Part shown: positions 1 to 9,482 of the stretch, one piece after another
Numbering within the stretch: position 1 is the stretch's first letter
Layout: the number at the start of each line of letters is the position of its first letter
Assembly (NCBI GenBank): GCA_947179485.1
Contig: OX359245.1
Span: 60,251,067-60,315,066, forward strand
Direction: 5' to 3'
From: Allacma fusca
Lineage: Eukaryota; Arthropoda; Collembola; Symphypleona; Sminthuridae
Length of the DNA: 64,000 nucleotides
Position numbers and translations under genes: made by a program
Notes under the pieces: generated by a model
The model's database searches: none
The model's input: the letters and a program-made list of their open reading frames with translations, nothing else
What the model was told of the DNA's origin: nothing

Positions 1-287
1 ACGACATACAACAAGAGTGTGGCTACTAGCACGAAGATGATCCCAGACACCACTGTCACTCCAATAAGTATCCCATTGAGATACGGAGATTGAGTTGGGA
101 GCACAGGTTCAGAAGTGACCTCCAAAATTTCTGGTACTTGCTCATTGTCAGATGTCCAAGTTGGTAACTCTGTAGAAGTATGACTTATTGTTGTATTCTC
201 TTTCACAGCCTTCCAGCTCTTCGGCAGGTGGAATCTCCAAAAAGAATTGAAACTTTTTTCATCCTCCATGTCCTGTTGTATTCCCAT
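1..287 (-). CDS. Partial exon of a single-pass membrane protein, cut by the window edge
   Basis: Reading the minus strand from an ATG at 287 gives 95 open codons that run off the left edge. The frame encodes an acidic, Ser/Thr/Pro-rich stalk (motif TSEPVLPTQSPYLNG) followed by a hydrophobic helix of about 22 residues (GILIGVTVVSGIIFVLVATL). This is the layout of a type I membrane protein at its stalk and transmembrane boundary. An in-frame stop lies just upstream of the ATG and no signal peptide follows it. The exon more likely begins at an acceptor such as the CAACAG just inside the ATG, with earlier exons to the right on the minus strand. The protein family is not recognised. The coding call rests on the coherent stalk and helix only. 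Confidence 0.5.
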   Translation of the reverse strand, partial: MGIQQDMEDEKSFNSFWRFHLPKSWKAVKENTTISHTSTELPTWTSDNEQVPEILEVTSEPVLPTQSPYLNGILIGVTVVSGIIFVLVATLLLYV

Positions 288-1511
288 GATGGGATATTAT
301 TTCCAGACAAAATTTATTACAGTAGTTCATACCAAAACTCAGCCCAGGAGAAATGTCAAATAAACATGCGAGTGAATACCCGAAGAGTTTTGCCTACACA
401 GAGGAGATTATTTTTCCAATGGAATGCAATTTGAAATCACTAATGACTGTATCATGATCAATACCTCAAAGGGGTTGAGCTGATATTGATTGCTCATGCA
501 ACATGATCTGTCAGTTAGGGACCTATTAAGCCTAATCTTGTCAAGATTTTTATCTACAGGTTCAGATTGTTCACATTTGCACATTTACATATTATCTCTA
601 ATTGACTATACGTTGTAGCAACTTCCAGTTTTTTCTCTAACAGTAACATGTGCTTCTCGTGATGAGAGATAATTGCGGCTTGAAACTTGAATGACTGCAA
701 AGACACAATTGATCAATGAATGAAGATCTTAATCTCAGAAAAAATAAACGCTATGTAGTTTCATTCCGGAATATCTTCCTGGAAATTATCAAGGATCTCT
801 GGGAAAGGTGTTAATTATCTAATTTAATTTCTATTCTTAAAACATACATGTATGACAATATATTCTTTAACAATCTGGGTCAATTTTTTATATTTTTAAT
901 GCCGATATATATTTGCATAAAGTGATTTGAATTCGAGGGAATAAGTTTGTATAGCTAGTAGCTACCACATAAAAAGTGTAAAATTTATGACGGAATACAA
1001 AATTTGCACTATTAGCAATATTGAATACTCACAGTGAGTCCACTCAATTGTAATGAATTTCACCTGCTCCTGTATAGATAAGCTATGCATATGTATGTAT
1101 AGATATACATGTATGTATATAAACAAGATATTCAAAACAAATAAATAATTTAACCCCTGCTATATATCAAACGCCGTCCGTCTGTCCTACTGCATTGCTT
1201 GAACAATTTATTCGATAATTATTCGTAGGTTCCGCCATTATATCGGCGCGTCCTAGTTTTCGTAAACATGTGCACACAATATTCAGTGATTATTCGGAAG
1301 TGAGGATAAATTTGAAGATTAGATTTCACCTGCCTTTGTATCAGACAATTTATTTGGATGTTTGTACTTGTACCTTCAAATAATCTCTGAAAAATACGTT
1401 TGTTTGTAAATAGCAATGGGAAAAAAATCCAGAAATATTCATTGCAGCCGACGTTTCCTGAGCGGTTCAAATACTGTAAGCACTGAAACATTTCAACAGC
1501 CAAAAATTATT
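288..1511. other. Intergenic, no supported gene
   Basis: AT-rich DNA with a short ATGT/TATG simple repeat near 1085-1120. The only open frame (1219-1503, minus) has no recognisable motif and adjoins the IR stop codon. It may be 3' untranslated sequence of that gene. Confidence 0.5.
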
Positions 1512-3596
1512 TCAATTGTCACGTAAGCCTAATTGGTTCCAGATAATTTCCCCAAAAATCACAGTACACAAGAGGGCGTTAACAACAGTGTAAGAATAAC
1601 AGGCCAAATAAATGTGCATCCCTGCGCTGATATTTGAGGGCCGTTTTTTAATTCGTGTATTTTTAATTCCCCCAGTCTCCGAGACTGGGTACTTCAAACC
1701 GTTCTCACTCTTTTCCCAAAACACATTCAAACCTCCCGCCAAGAGATGTTCCAACCTATTTTGGAAAATGTTATACTTTTCGCTAATCCAATCATTTTGC
1801 AATTTATAATACACCCGGCTAGAAAACATTGAGTCCAAAATCCCACCATTGTGAGCGAATTTCAATGAATGATTCAAATGCATCTGCTCCTCAAGAATCC
1901 TCCAAACAATGTTCAAATCCGTGGACAAAGTAACCACCGCAGTCATTGGTTTAGTTAGTTCGGTTACTGTCAGATTCTTCAGATCCTGGTTGCAAGTACA
2001 ATGAAACTGGTTGGAACGGAAGTGTGTCTCGTTGATTTTTCGATGAAGGAACACAACCGAGGCGTCGAAAAAAATAAATGGGTCATTTTTATAATATCCC
2101 TTAGAACAATATCGTATTCTTTCGGGAGGGAAGGTATTTGGACGGATCGTCATTGCGCCGCTATGAAAGCAATCGCCCCCTGGTAAATAAAAAGTGAAAT
2201 TTTCCAACTCTCTCAAATACTTCCAATGCATTTGTGTTGGGAACGTTACCGCAAAATCTGATTTAAGCAATCCTTTGTAACTATTAGATAGAATAAGGGC
2301 CACAAATAACCACGTGGCCACAAGGCAGTTCGCAATTCTCGTTTTCCCATAGACACCTCCTCCTTGCTCTACAAGAGGGCATAAAGCGTAAAAACAGGCT
2401 CGCGTCCAGGAACGAAGTCCTTGGATGTAGTTCAGGTAGATGATCATAGCTAAGGCAACAATTGCTTTGGAAGCCCAAATCTGCCATCTGAACGGGGCGT
2501 AGTAAACTCCAAGTCCAGCGTTGGCTTGCCAGACGCCATCTGTAGTAATGAAATTGAACCGCCGGATGAATCCTGTGTCGTAAATTACACCGTCGGTGGC
2601 CGTTGACGATACTCGAAAACGAGGGAAACTTCCCCGAGGATGATCAAATTCATTGAAGCTAGCATTTATTCCATCGCATAAAACTGAAATCCCCTTTACA
2701 GCCAGAGTTGACTGAATTCTTAGACTTTCCAGTTCTAAACATAGGAATTCGGGATAAGCATCGGTATGAAGAATCCATTGTACAAGTTTCCCTTTGCCGA
2801 TCCATGTCTCGTAGATCTTTTGTAAATTGGTGAGACAGTTCCCATCTTTAATATGGCATTCACCATTTTGATGACATAAAGCTTCGGATTGGTCTGTACG
2901 ATCAAGGACAGCTGGAGCATTCTCGCAACCCACAAGTAATCTGAAATTAATCGTAGTAGTATTTCCAGGCTTCAAAACGTATATTGGGGTGTAGACGGAG
3001 ATCGTATTTTGAATACTGTCTATGCCAAAGCAGCTTTGGAAGTTATCTGTATTACTAACTGGGCTCACTATGAAAAACGTTACTTCTAGGAATTTCAGAA
3101 ACATTTCGTTTTGATTTGAATCAACTGGCAGTTGATATTGTTCCCTTTGATTTTGATAATTCCAAGTATTATCAGACGGAACTATTACATTTGAATTTAA
3201 TTGACAGGAGCAATAATTGTTTCTTTTGTTAGGAGCTTGTGTAAAATTCCTCTCGGAAATAAAACCGACGTAGCAATTTATGAAATTTGTTTTAAAAATG
3301 AGAGGGTGGGAATACTCGTTTGCTCTGAAACCCTTGGAGTTAAAGTCGCAGGGAGGCAGGCTGGAGTTGATGACTATGAGTTCATAAGGCACCGTCACGG
3401 AGGAGTAATTAATGAGGTTTAATGTTTCTATCAATCTAATGTAACACGAGGAGTATGAATTTATTATGGGGGCTAGATTCATATTGTTTTCCTGGGTAAA
3501 ATTCAAATTTAGTTGGATGCCAACGGAATCTAAAATGACCCAGGAAGCTATATACCAAAAAACTTCAGCACAACAAAATTTAAAAGACTGTCTCAT
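1512..3596 (-). CDS. Divergent ionotropic receptor (IR-like ligand-gated channel), intact
   Basis: This 694-residue uninterrupted ORF has the layout of a divergent ionotropic receptor, a chemosensory relative of ionotropic glutamate receptors that sits in sensory neuron membranes. A hydrophobic N-terminus (about residues 9-27) serves as signal peptide. The ligand-binding half has many Cys and N-glycosylation sites. Helix M1 is about 372-394, the pore segment about 399-412 and M2 about 421-439. The conserved stretch SNSYKGLLKSDFAVTFP (437-453) matches the SYxxxLxSxLTxP-type motif that follows the pore in this superfamily. A second binding half follows, and the last helix lies near 655-685. The gene is intronless as read. 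It belongs to the same subfamily as the gene at 4981-7074, to which it is divergently oriented. The ligand is unknown. IR assignment is from motif order, not from a search. Confidence 0.82.
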   Translation of the reverse strand: MRQSFKFCCAEVFWYIASWVILDSVGIQLNLNFTQENNMNLAPIINSYSSCYIRLIETLNLINYSSVTVPYELIVINSSLPPCDFNSKGFRANEYSHPLIFKTNFINCYVGFISERNFTQAPNKRNNYCSCQLNSNVIVPSDNTWNYQNQREQYQLPVDSNQNEMFLKFLEVTFFIVSPVSNTDNFQSCFGIDSIQNTISVYTPIYVLKPGNTTTINFRLLVGCENAPAVLDRTDQSEALCHQNGECHIKDGNCLTNLQKIYETWIGKGKLVQWILHTDAYPEFLCLELESLRIQSTLAVKGISVLCDGINASFNEFDHPRGSFPRFRVSSTATDGVIYDTGFIRRFNFITTDGVWQANAGLGVYYAPFRWQIWASKAIVALAMIIYLNYIQGLRSWTRACFYALCPLVEQGGGVYGKTRIANCLVATWLFVALILSNSYKGLLKSDFAVTFPTQMHWKYLRELENFTFYLPGGDCFHSGAMTIRPNTFPPERIRYCSKGYYKNDPFIFFDASVVFLHRKINETHFRSNQFHCTCNQDLKNLTVTELTKPMTAVVTLSTDLNIVWRILEEQMHLNHSLKFAHNGGILDSMFSSRVYYKLQNDWISEKYNIFQNRLEHLLAGGLNVFWEKSENGLKYPVSETGGIKNTRIKKRPSNISAGMHIYLACYSYTVVNALLCTVIFGEIIWNQLGLRDN

Positions 3597-4269
3597 CTTT
3601 AAGCATTGAATGTTTAAGCAGACAATTCAAACTAATGATCCTAAAGGAACTGGGGAGGTTATTCTCAGAAGATTTAAAATCCTAAATTTTTAAGTTACGA
3701 TAGTTAGCCTTTATGGAAATAATGAGTTTCGATGTCGCAGCTTACGATATTGCAAATTCTTTTCGAGAATAACTCCCCTGGTCTCAAGTTATTACATTTT
3801 TGCAACCAAGTTGTAAGGCTCAAACAAGGACAATAGCGTTAAATATACATAATATGTGCATGCACCCATTGCCATTTTGATAATTGCCTCTTCACAGGAG
3901 AATGACGGCAAAGATAACTTCAAATGCTTACGTATAGTAGTTTGACTTCGTTTCCATTAATACCGAAATTCTTAGACTCATATTATGTGCTGGGAAGAAT
4001 ATTTGGTTCTTTTGTTGATTTGTTCCATCGTGCAATGATATTAGCAAAGCTAACCCACTACATGTTCTCGAATAAAATGACGCTATCGTATATCTAAAGT
4101 GCGTAAGTGGTCTAAATATAAAACTATCTTTTAATGAATTTTAAAGTATATTATTTGAGACAAGCAACAAACAAATTATCTTATTTCTAGACGCACAGAG
4201 TTAACCTATGTCTAAAATAAGTTTTTTAATTAATTAAGTACGAATTCATAAATGTACAGTAATACAATT

Positions 4270-4480
4270 TACAATATTTGTTTTACCATCCCACTAATGT
4301 ATGGAAGTGGGCCAGTTACTTTCACCCACGCAAATCTCATCCTGCTTACTTTCCAACAATGGAAGAATACGATGATTGTCTCAGACTTTTACTATATAGT
4401 TTCAGTAACCAAAATACAATCATAATGGCAGATGTGAACATGAGAATTGGGGAAAACATCCTGGCAGAAACTCGCTGACA
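4270..4480 (+). pseudogene. LINE endonuclease fragment
   Basis: The plus-strand frame from 4278 encodes about 66 residues. They include a YHP opening and the motif NTIIMADVNMRIGE, close to the GDFNAHIG-type motif of the apurinic-like endonuclease of non-LTR retrotransposons. It stops soon afterwards and no reverse transcriptase follows. It is therefore a dead-on-arrival fragment. The family within the LINEs cannot be told. Confidence 0.45.
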
Positions 4481-4544
4481 CAGTTTGTACTGGCAGTGTC
4501 TCACAATATTCTGCTGAAAATTATTAACCTTGGCAGTTAAATTG

Positions 4545-4730
4545 TTTTTTCGGGAGTAATTTAAAATGCAGCATAAAAATCTCCGGCGGAATTTTCTCCG
4601 CGTAATAATCTCCACTCGGGCGTAGTAATCTCACGCGAAGTTTTCTCTGCTTAAACAGCTCCGCGTAAAAATCCCCGATGGAGTTTTCTCGTAACTCCGT
4701 CGCAATTCACGTGAAGGAAGTCCGTGTAGT
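4545..4730. repeat. Patch of short CTCCGCG-type motifs
   Basis: The phrases TTTTCTCCGCG, CTCCGCGTAA and TTTTCTCGTAACTCCG recur in direct and reversed form over about 180 bp, giving a local GC rise within AT-rich DNA. It is probably the interior of a short non-autonomous transposon. No terminal repeats were found. Confidence 0.3.
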
Positions 4731-4980
4731 GTCTTCTTCGTTGAAATTCTATATACCAATATACCATCACCGACATTACATGTATTAAGCAAATAATTAG
4801 CTAATGTATGCATATACATACTTATCTGTATTTACTTTGACATCATTGCCATATATGTCAAGTAGCAATAACCAAGGTTCATAATTTGTTTCTTGGATTG
4901 CTAAAAGAACTTCCCTGGGCTTTAGGTAGTGGGCAGCTTTATCAAGTTTATTTTCAAATTTATCCTGGAAAAGTTGAAAA

Positions 4981-7074
4981 ATGTGGTTAGTTCTTAAAAT
5001 TTACCGGGTCCAATATTTTTGTTACATAATTCAATTGAACATTTTACACTCCTTAAGTATTGAGCTGAGCTCGTTCAAAGAAAACAGTGCCATCTTGACA
5101 CCGATCGTAAATGCATACTCCCATTGTTTTATCCGACTGATCGAAGCGTCCCCTATTATTAATTACGCCTCCATTTCTACTCCCTATGAACTGATCATAA
5201 TCCCCTCGGGACAAAATGCCTGCTATTTTACTGCAAATAGCTTTACTTCAAACGTGTACTTCAATCCCATTGTTTTAAAAACCAACTTTCTTCATTGCTA
5301 CGTCGGTTTCATATCTGAGAAGAACGTATTACCAACACCCACAAAGGTCACTAATTGTCCTTGTAAATTGAACGGAAATGTAATTGTTCCATCGTACGAA
5401 GCAAACGGCATGCAACTTCCAGAAGATCCCGACCAAGCTCGAATGTTCCTAAAATTCCCAGACTTGACATTTTTCATTCTGACTGTAAATAATGAAGCCG
5501 GCGACTTTCAAAGCTGCTTTGGTGTATACAGTATTCGTACGACGATATCTGCGTACACGCCCATATACGCTTTGCATTTCATAAATAGTACTACGGTGCT
5601 GTTCGGGCTCATTTCTAATGTCCTCAAATCTCTTGTTGTAAATAAAGACCAATCAGAGACGTTCATGGAACAAAATGGTTTGTGTGATCTCAAAAATGCT
5701 GGAGATTGTCTCTTCAGCTTGAAAACAGTCTACGAGAAATGGATTCAGCATGGGAAAGCTATTGAATGGAGTATACAGACTGATTCATATAATGCTAACT
5801 TCAACTGCGTTAACATCAACAGCATAATAAAGCTGCGGTCAGCCTTGTCTTCAAACGCAGTATCAATTTTATGTGATGGGTTTAATGTTAGCAACTGGGG
5901 AACTTATTGGCTCAGAATTTTCCCACATTTTCGAGCATCGGTGACTATAACGGAAGGTAAATTTTATCCGACTGGGTACGTTCGAAGGTTCAATTTTATT
6001 ACTGCCGATGATGTTTGGCAAACCAACGCTGGGCTTGGAGTTTATTTAGCCTCATTCAGCTCGCAGATTTGGTCTTGGGTAGCATTCGTTGCTGCGACCA
6101 TGGTCATGTATCTGAGATACATTCAAGGGATGTCATCATTGACATGCGCTTGTTTTTATGCCTTATGCCCTCTAGTGGAGCAAGCTTCAAGCGTCTCAAC
6201 AAAAACTAGACACTTCAGCTGGTTAACACCCATGTGGTTACTGATGTCACTAGTTCTGTCCAGTAGTTACAAAGGCATGCTGAAGTCAGACTTTGCTATG
6301 ACCTTTCCAATACGAACGAATTGGAAGTATTTAAAAGACTTGCAAAATTTCACCCTGTTTGTATCCGGGGGTGACTGCATTGCGGAAATTCGTAATAATC
6401 GAGTAGTGAGTCAGTCAAAGAATTTTTACTACAAAGGAGGAAGAGTTTGCTACGACCTTCCATATGGACAACAACAGCAGTTTTTATTTTATGACGACTC
6501 GTCTATGTTCCTGCATCTCGGGCTTAATTCCACAAAATTTAAAACGAACCAATTTCATTGTACGTGCAACCAGTTCCTGAAAAACTTTATTGTGACGGAA
6601 TTAATGCAGCCCAAGACTGCGGTGATTGCTTTATCTACAGATTTGGAGGGGATTTGGAGGATTTTTGAAGAACAGACAAAATCAAATTATTCTTTGAAAT
6701 TTGCTCATAATGGTGGAATATCGGACCCAATGTTTTCTGGGCAGGTATATTATACTTTGAAAGATGATTGGATCAGTGAGGAGTACAATCTATTCCAGAA
6801 AAGGTTGGAACACGCCTTAGCAGGTGGGTTGCATGTATTTTGGCAGATGTTAGAGAACGCCTGGAATCCCAGCTTCGGGAAATCATCTGTAAACGGAGTT
6901 GGAGAAAGGCGAAGTACAAAAAAGCCCTCGAATGTTAGTTCTGGCTTGCATATTTACTTGGTTTGCTATTTTTCAGTTGTTGTCAATCTTGGAATTGTAA
7001 GTGTTTTTTGTGGGGAAATTGCTTGGTTTGAATTTAATTTACGGTTCAGTCGAAATACTAAAATTTGTGGGTAA
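4981..7074 (+). CDS. Divergent ionotropic receptor (IR-like), intact
   Basis: An ORF of 697 residues with the same layout as the gene at 1512-3596. It has an N-terminal hydrophobic segment, a Cys-rich ligand-binding half (YELIIIPSG, HCYVGFISE), and M1 after YLASFSSQIWSW. The pore stretch is ACFYALCPLVEQ, followed by M2 and SSSYKGMLKSDFAMTFP. The second binding half contains LKFAHNGGISDPMF, and there is a last hydrophobic helix near the C-terminus. Shared blocks with the 1512-3596 protein (ACFYALCPLVEQ, VRRFNFIT, LKFAHNGG) make the two clear paralogues of one subfamily, distinct from the MQKL-starting genes downstream. No introns are needed. The first Met is taken as start because the hydrophobic leader begins there. 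Ligand and tissue are unknown. Confidence 0.82.
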   Translation: MWLVLKIYRVQYFCYIIQLNILHSLSIELSSFKENSAILTPIVNAYSHCFIRLIEASPIINYASISTPYELIIIPSGQNACYFTANSFTSNVYFNPIVLKTNFLHCYVGFISEKNVLPTPTKVTNCPCKLNGNVIVPSYEANGMQLPEDPDQARMFLKFPDLTFFILTVNNEAGDFQSCFGVYSIRTTISAYTPIYALHFINSTTVLFGLISNVLKSLVVNKDQSETFMEQNGLCDLKNAGDCLFSLKTVYEKWIQHGKAIEWSIQTDSYNANFNCVNINSIIKLRSALSSNAVSILCDGFNVSNWGTYWLRIFPHFRASVTITEGKFYPTGYVRRFNFITADDVWQTNAGLGVYLASFSSQIWSWVAFVAATMVMYLRYIQGMSSLTCACFYALCPLVEQASSVSTKTRHFSWLTPMWLLMSLVLSSSYKGMLKSDFAMTFPIRTNWKYLKDLQNFTLFVSGGDCIAEIRNNRVVSQSKNFYYKGGRVCYDLPYGQQQQFLFYDDSSMFLHLGLNSTKFKTNQFHCTCNQFLKNFIVTELMQPKTAVIALSTDLEGIWRIFEEQTKSNYSLKFAHNGGISDPMFSGQVYYTLKDDWISEEYNLFQKRLEHALAGGLHVFWQMLENAWNPSFGKSSVNGVGERRSTKKPSNVSSGLHIYLVCYFSVVVNLGIVSVFCGEIAWFEFNLRFSRNTKICG

Positions 7075-8531
7075 ATCAAGATGCATTTGGTGTGGGCTGG
7101 GGATACTTTGCTATAACAGGAAAATAACAGGAAAAATAAATTGAAGTGAACAAGAAATAAAATATCTGCTGGATTATAAACCAGGCATTTGGTATTTTGA
7201 ACTGTCTATGTTACGAAGATAGTATTGTCTTGATTATGTTTGTAAATATGGATACATACATATGTCCAGATTAAATAAGGAAGATTATGAAATCAAAATG
7301 GCATTAACTGTATATCGTACTAAAATCAACACCGGAGCAGGGGTCATACATTAGTAGTAAAGTGATTGTAATCAGTTCATGGTAAGTGGATGTAAAATAT
7401 TTAGGTCAAAGTCCCAGTGGTTCCAAAACGGACAGACTTCAAAGGCATGTTATGCTGAATTAATTTAATATTATTGGGTAAAGTCTGGATTCGATAGCGT
7501 TATTGGTGTGTATTGTAATTGCTTTTAGACGCCCCTCAAGTTCCTGCTGAACATAATTTCCCAAATGTTTAGCCGCGTGTTCTCATGCAAATAAACTCCT
7601 GTCAATGCAGCAGCTTATCCTTAACTTAATCCCACATCCCGAGGAAGCGACGAACAAACCTTTGTAAAAGAAACTGTTTACGATTAGCTTTTGGGGATAA
7701 ATACAATGAAACCAAACTGTTGAAATAATCCTGGTCATGGTCATAATAAATATCGACTTGAAAAAAAAACTTCACAATTTCTTAACAAAATATGGCAAAT
7801 CCCCAAGGCAGAGCATAAATCAACTTGGCCTTTGTAGCAGTCATGCAGCTAATGATTTGCTAATCACTTCTAAATTACGTTGGAAATTCTTCTAGGTAGC
7901 CTGCGTTTAATGGTCATTCCGATGTCATTGCAGACCTGGATCATAGATTTTCATACTGAAGAGTCATATTTTGTTGTACAAACAATGAAATATATTGCAA
8001 ATATTTAGCCTTAAAGTATAAAAATGTTGTACAAGACAAATGTGTAGTAAAGGCTAAAACGCATTTATTTTAGCAATTGTTTACAAGAATTGTAGGCAAA
8101 GTAATTCAGATGTTTGATGCAATTTTTCCTCTTACGCATGAATGAAAAGGATGAACTCGTCTCGGCACCGCAAAAGACAATGTAACTTTTTATGGAACTT
8201 GTTATCCCAAATTTCAAATGCCTCCAAAAATTGCGAAATAAATTACAGCTATAAAATTTACTTTGAAACTATGCTTGGTACGCTTAATTATTTTAACATT
8301 GAGAACTGGAATCACACTTATCATATGATGACCAGACCAAAATATTTGGTCCGGACCTGAACATTTACGAAAAGAGCGTAGAGCTCTAAGAACAGCTAAC
8401 GAAAATAATTTACAATTAGAGATCTACGAACCGAAGTCAAAATATGTTTTGAAAATGATTCGGTGCAGAAGAGAGCAATTTACTTACTGGGTCAACGCAA
8501 AAAAAAACAAATCGGGTAGAAAACTTGATAC
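7075..8531. other. Intergenic, no supported gene
   Basis: AT-rich sequence after the IR stop codon. Open frames are short and carry no motif. Nothing repeated elsewhere in the window was recognised here. Confidence 0.5.
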
Positions 8532-9131
8532 CCGAAACCATACTTGCAGCCGTTCAGTTCATAAAGTGGTGAACTGAACTGAACTAGCCCTTATTCTTAT
8601 TGTTTTTGAATGAACTTGAACGAACTAGCTAAATGCAAACTTTTGATTGAATGAATTTGAATTGAACTCAGAAGAACTTATTTTGAATGTGAACGAACGT
8701 TCATCATACGTTCAAGTGACGCAAATTGAACTGAATTGAACTTAAGAGTCAGGGTTTGAATATAAGTTCATATAATCATGAACACAAAACGAATATTATA
8801 CAAAATATCTCTAAATTGCATGAAAATTTTTTTTTTGTAATCTTAAAAGATAGCACTCAGGTTTTTGATAATACATTTCAATGACATTGAATTACAAATC
8901 AATCAAATTGTTTACATGTAAACAGATTTTTACATTCAAGAACGAGTATTTAGCACATTTTGGCCGAAGTTGCATTAATTAAAAAGCCCAATAATTGTAA
9001 GAATAGTTATATGATTTATTAATTTAGAAGCGCTTGGTTTTTTTACATTGATTGTTTACCAGAAAGCTCAAATTCAATGCTGCTTTCAAAACACCGGAGT
9101 TTCGAAAGCAGTTATTTAATCAGTCATTTAG

Positions 9132-9459
9132 TGTGAGAGGGGTCTCACACATCCTTATGGGAGTACAAGTACTCCCATACTTATGTATATTTAAGGGTAA
9201 GTGGGGTGATTGGAACTGGGAGTTCCAATCATCCTCCACTTCAGGTTTAGTCCTGCTGGACTATTGCGACAGAGGAATAAAGGACTCTCTCACAAGAACT
9301 CAAACGCTCCACACTTGAGCCTCCTCTCAACATTATTTTTCATTTGGTGCGCTCTCATAATTACGAGTATCCTAGTCCCAAGTTTAGTTTTTCATAATTT
9401 CAGAGACTATTAGTTATATTTTAGTTATTTAATTAGAATTAGGAAAGTCAATCCTGACA
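9132..9459 (+). repeat. 5' LTR
   Basis: 328 bp, TG...CA ended. The head has three near-adjacent perfect inverted repeats (9132-9149, 9156-9179, 9207-9231). TATATTTAAG near 9186 is a possible TATA box, and AATAAA at 9276-9281 is the likely polyadenylation signal. It matches 21008-21335 base for base as far as read. Confidence 0.9.
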
Positions 9460-9464
9460 TTTTT

Positions 9465-9482
9465 TGGTGGAGGTGCGTGGCT
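9465..9482 (+). promoter_or_regulatory. Candidate primer-binding site
   Basis: TGGTGGAGGTGCGTGG starts with the TGG expected from a tRNA CCA end, five bases after the 5' LTR. The tRNA identity was not determined. Confidence 0.4.

Larger units (their letters stand above)
3597..4980. promoter_or_regulatory. Shared upstream region of two divergent IR genes
   Basis: 1.38 kb between the start codons of the head-to-head IR genes at 3596 (minus) and 4981 (plus). It must hold both promoters. No clear TATA or initiator pair could be assigned. A LINE endonuclease scrap (4270-4480) and a short-motif repeat patch (4545-4730) lie within it, so part of the space is transposon-derived. Confidence 0.4.

Noticed and set aside
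1219..1503. 94-residue ORF downstream of the first IR
   Set aside because: No motif and no relation to neighbours; likely 3' untranslated sequence.
4631..4819. Small ORF near the CTCCGCG patch
   Set aside because: Composed of repeat words; not credible as a gene.
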